From the NCBI GenBank assembly GCA_051960855.1, contig JBQCDV010000031.1, positions 1-42,238 of the forward strand: a DNA stretch of 42,238 nucleotides, written 5' to 3'. This document shows, in pieces, positions 40,996-42,238 of this stretch. A model generated the notes under the pieces. The model made no database searches and had not been told where the DNA came from. It saw nothing but the letters and a program-made list of their open reading frames with translations. The stretch comes from JBQCDV01 sp051960855 (GTDB taxonomy: Bacteria; Actinomycetota; Actinomycetes; JAJZTN01). Each line of letters starts with the position of its first letter. Within the stretch, counting starts at the first letter, position 1. The translations under genes and the position numbers were made by a program.

Positions 40996-42238
40996 GTGGG
41001 TGTCCCCGCGGTGTTGAGGAACCGCGACTTCGACCTCTACTGGGGCGGGGTCGTCCTGTCACAGATCGGCACGCGGGGTGCCGTGGCGGCGAACCTCTAC
41101 CAGGTGTACGAGCTGACCGGCTCGACGGCGCAGACCGGCCTCGTCGGGCTCGCGCAGGCCGTCGCGCTGGTGGTGCTCAGTCCGATCGGCGGGGTCTACG
41201 CCGACCGGCTCGACCGCCGTCGCCTGCTGCAGGCCGCCCAGGCCGTGGCGCTCGTCGTCTCCCTCGCCCTGACCATCGCCACCTTCTCGGGCCACGCGTC
41301 GACGGGTGTCGTCGTGGTGTCTGCGCTGCTGGCCACCGCAGCGGCCACCTTCGACCAGCCGGCTCGGCAGGCGTTGATTCCCGCGATGGTGCCGAAGGAG
41401 CGCCTCGTCGACGCCTTCGCACTGCTCAACCCGTCGCGCGAGCTCGCGATCCTGGCCGGTCCCGCCCTCGCCGGCCTGATGATCGCGGTGGGCGGACCCG
41501 GGGTGGTCTACGCCTTCGACGCCGTGACCTATGCCGTCCTGGTCGCGGTGCTCGCGATGCTCCACGTCCCGCGCCTCGAGCCGACGGGGGGCCACCGGTC
41601 GCTGCTGCACAGCATGCGGGAGGGCGTCGCCTACATCCGGCATCGTCCGGTGATCTGGCAGCTCATGGGCCTGGACCTGTCCGCCACGGTCTTCGGTGCC
41701 TACCGCGTCGTGCTGCCGGCCTTCGCCGTGGACATCCTGCACGTGGGGGCGACGGGCTACGGGCTGCTGTCGGCCGCGCCGTCGGCGGGCGCGCTCCTCG
41801 GCTCCGCGCTCGTCTTCAAGCTCGTCCGGTCGTCGCGGTCCGGGCACATCGTGCTCGCCGGCACGTTCGTCTACGGCCTCTTCGTGGTCGGACTCGCCCA
41901 GTCGCGCGTCTTCTGGCTCGCGATCGTTATGGCCCTCGGCCTCGGCGTGGCCGATGCACTCGCCACCACCGTCCGTCATGCCGCCGTGCAGATCGAGACG
42001 CCGGACGAGCTCCGCGGCCGCGTCTCCTCGATCTACCAGATGTCCTCGCGTGGGGGACCCGCCCTCGGCGACACCACGATCGGCGCCGTCGCGGGAGCGC
42101 TCGGTCCCATCCCCGCGCTCACGCTCGGCGGCGTCGTGCCCGCCGTCGTGTCAGCCGTGGCAGCCGTTACGAGCCGGACGGTGCGCTGCTTCAGCGTCGT
42201 CGAGGCGGAGGAGGCGGAGGCAGAGTCGCCGGACGCGC
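40996..42238 (+). CDS. MFS transporter, incomplete at the window edge
   Basis: The frame from GTG 40996, with a strong AAGGAGG 6 nt upstream, stays open to the end: 414 codons and no stop. It starts MGVPAVLRNRDFDLYWGGVV and shows motif A as GGVYADRLDRRRLL, GPALAGLM, and about ten to twelve hydrophobic helices, with MREGVAYIRHRPV in the central loop. This is the DHA3/EntS-like exporter group, like the transporter at 31233-32654. The last codons are Glu/Ala-rich, so little is probably missing. It is 29 bp behind the importer ATPase and likely in the same transcript. Confidence 0.85.
   Translation, partial: MGVPAVLRNRDFDLYWGGVVLSQIGTRGAVAANLYQVYELTGSTAQTGLVGLAQAVALVVLSPIGGVYADRLDRRRLLQAAQAVALVVSLALTIATFSGHASTGVVVVSALLATAAATFDQPARQALIPAMVPKERLVDAFALLNPSRELAILAGPALAGLMIAVGGPGVVYAFDAVTYAVLVAVLAMLHVPRLEPTGGHRSLLHSMREGVAYIRHRPVIWQLMGLDLSATVFGAYRVVLPAFAVDILHVGATGYGLLSAAPSAGALLGSALVFKLVRSSRSGHIVLAGTFVYGLFVVGLAQSRVFWLAIVMALGLGVADALATTVRHAAVQIETPDELRGRVSSIYQMSSRGGPALGDTTIGAVAGALGPIPALTLGGVVPAVVSAVAAVTSRTVRCFSVVEAEEAEAESPDA

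Overview
The window is GC-rich (about 70% by eye). Genes are densely packed, start codons are often GTG, and stop/start overlaps (ATGA, GTGA) are frequent. There is an F420/FMN-type PPOX protein, and PucR, IclR and FadR-type regulators. All this points to a chromosomal segment of a soil actinomycete (Actinomycetota); the genus cannot be fixed. I see no rRNA, tRNA, CRISPR array, transposase or integrase. The segment is almost wholly catabolic: uptake systems, dehydrogenases, lyases and the local regulators that would control them.

Region 1 (0.4-11.9 kb) is a divergent pair of operons. To the left run iclR, a succinate-semialdehyde-type aldehyde dehydrogenase and an iron-containing alcohol dehydrogenase. 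To the right run a four-gene OpuC/OsmU-like quaternary-amine ABC importer, a formaldehyde-activating-enzyme (Fae) homologue translationally coupled to the binding protein, an enolase-superfamily enzyme, a PuuC/BetB-like aldehyde dehydrogenase and a 3-hydroxyisobutyrate-dehydrogenase-type enzyme. I infer oxidation of an imported betaine-like or C4 compound through semialdehydes; the substrate is not fixed. Region 2 (11.9-18.5 kb) holds a leftward group (pucR, PPOX, class IV aminotransferase, GNAT) and a rightward pair, malonate/methylmalonate-semialdehyde dehydrogenase and class III omega-aminotransferase, which together fit beta-alanine-type amino acid catabolism under PucR control. It ends in a strong hairpin terminator.

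Region 3 (18.5-41 kb) is the most interesting part: an aromatic-acid-type catabolic island. It holds a Rieske ring-hydroxylating oxygenase, ferredoxin and ferredoxin reductase, two divergent 4,5-dihydroxyphthalate-decarboxylase-family proteins, and a class II aldolase-family protein of the type that includes 3,4-dihydroxyphthalate decarboxylase. It also has 4-oxalomesaconate hydratase (LigJ) and the CHA aldolase (LigK/RraA family), a zinc alcohol dehydrogenase, a PanB-like protein with altered active-site residues, a Cys-nucleophile alpha/beta hydrolase, an RpiB-type isomerase, an ornithine-cyclodeaminase-family protein, a hydroxyacid dehydrogenase and a cupin. An FbpABC-like importer with two tandem binding lipoproteins and two MFS transporters complete it. 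A FadR-type GntR regulator sits in the middle. I find the 11-bp palindrome TGGTnnnACCA (four perfect copies, two with one mismatch) in six of the promoter gaps of this island and propose it as one regulon.

The lower 4,5-meta-cleavage steps (LigJ, LigK) are present, but no LigAB ring-cleavage dioxygenase, LigC or LigI is visible. The pathway is therefore either completed elsewhere or uses different chemistry, with the cupin, PanB-like and RpiB-like proteins as candidates. Region 4 (41.0 kb to the end) is an MFS transporter gene still open at the window edge.
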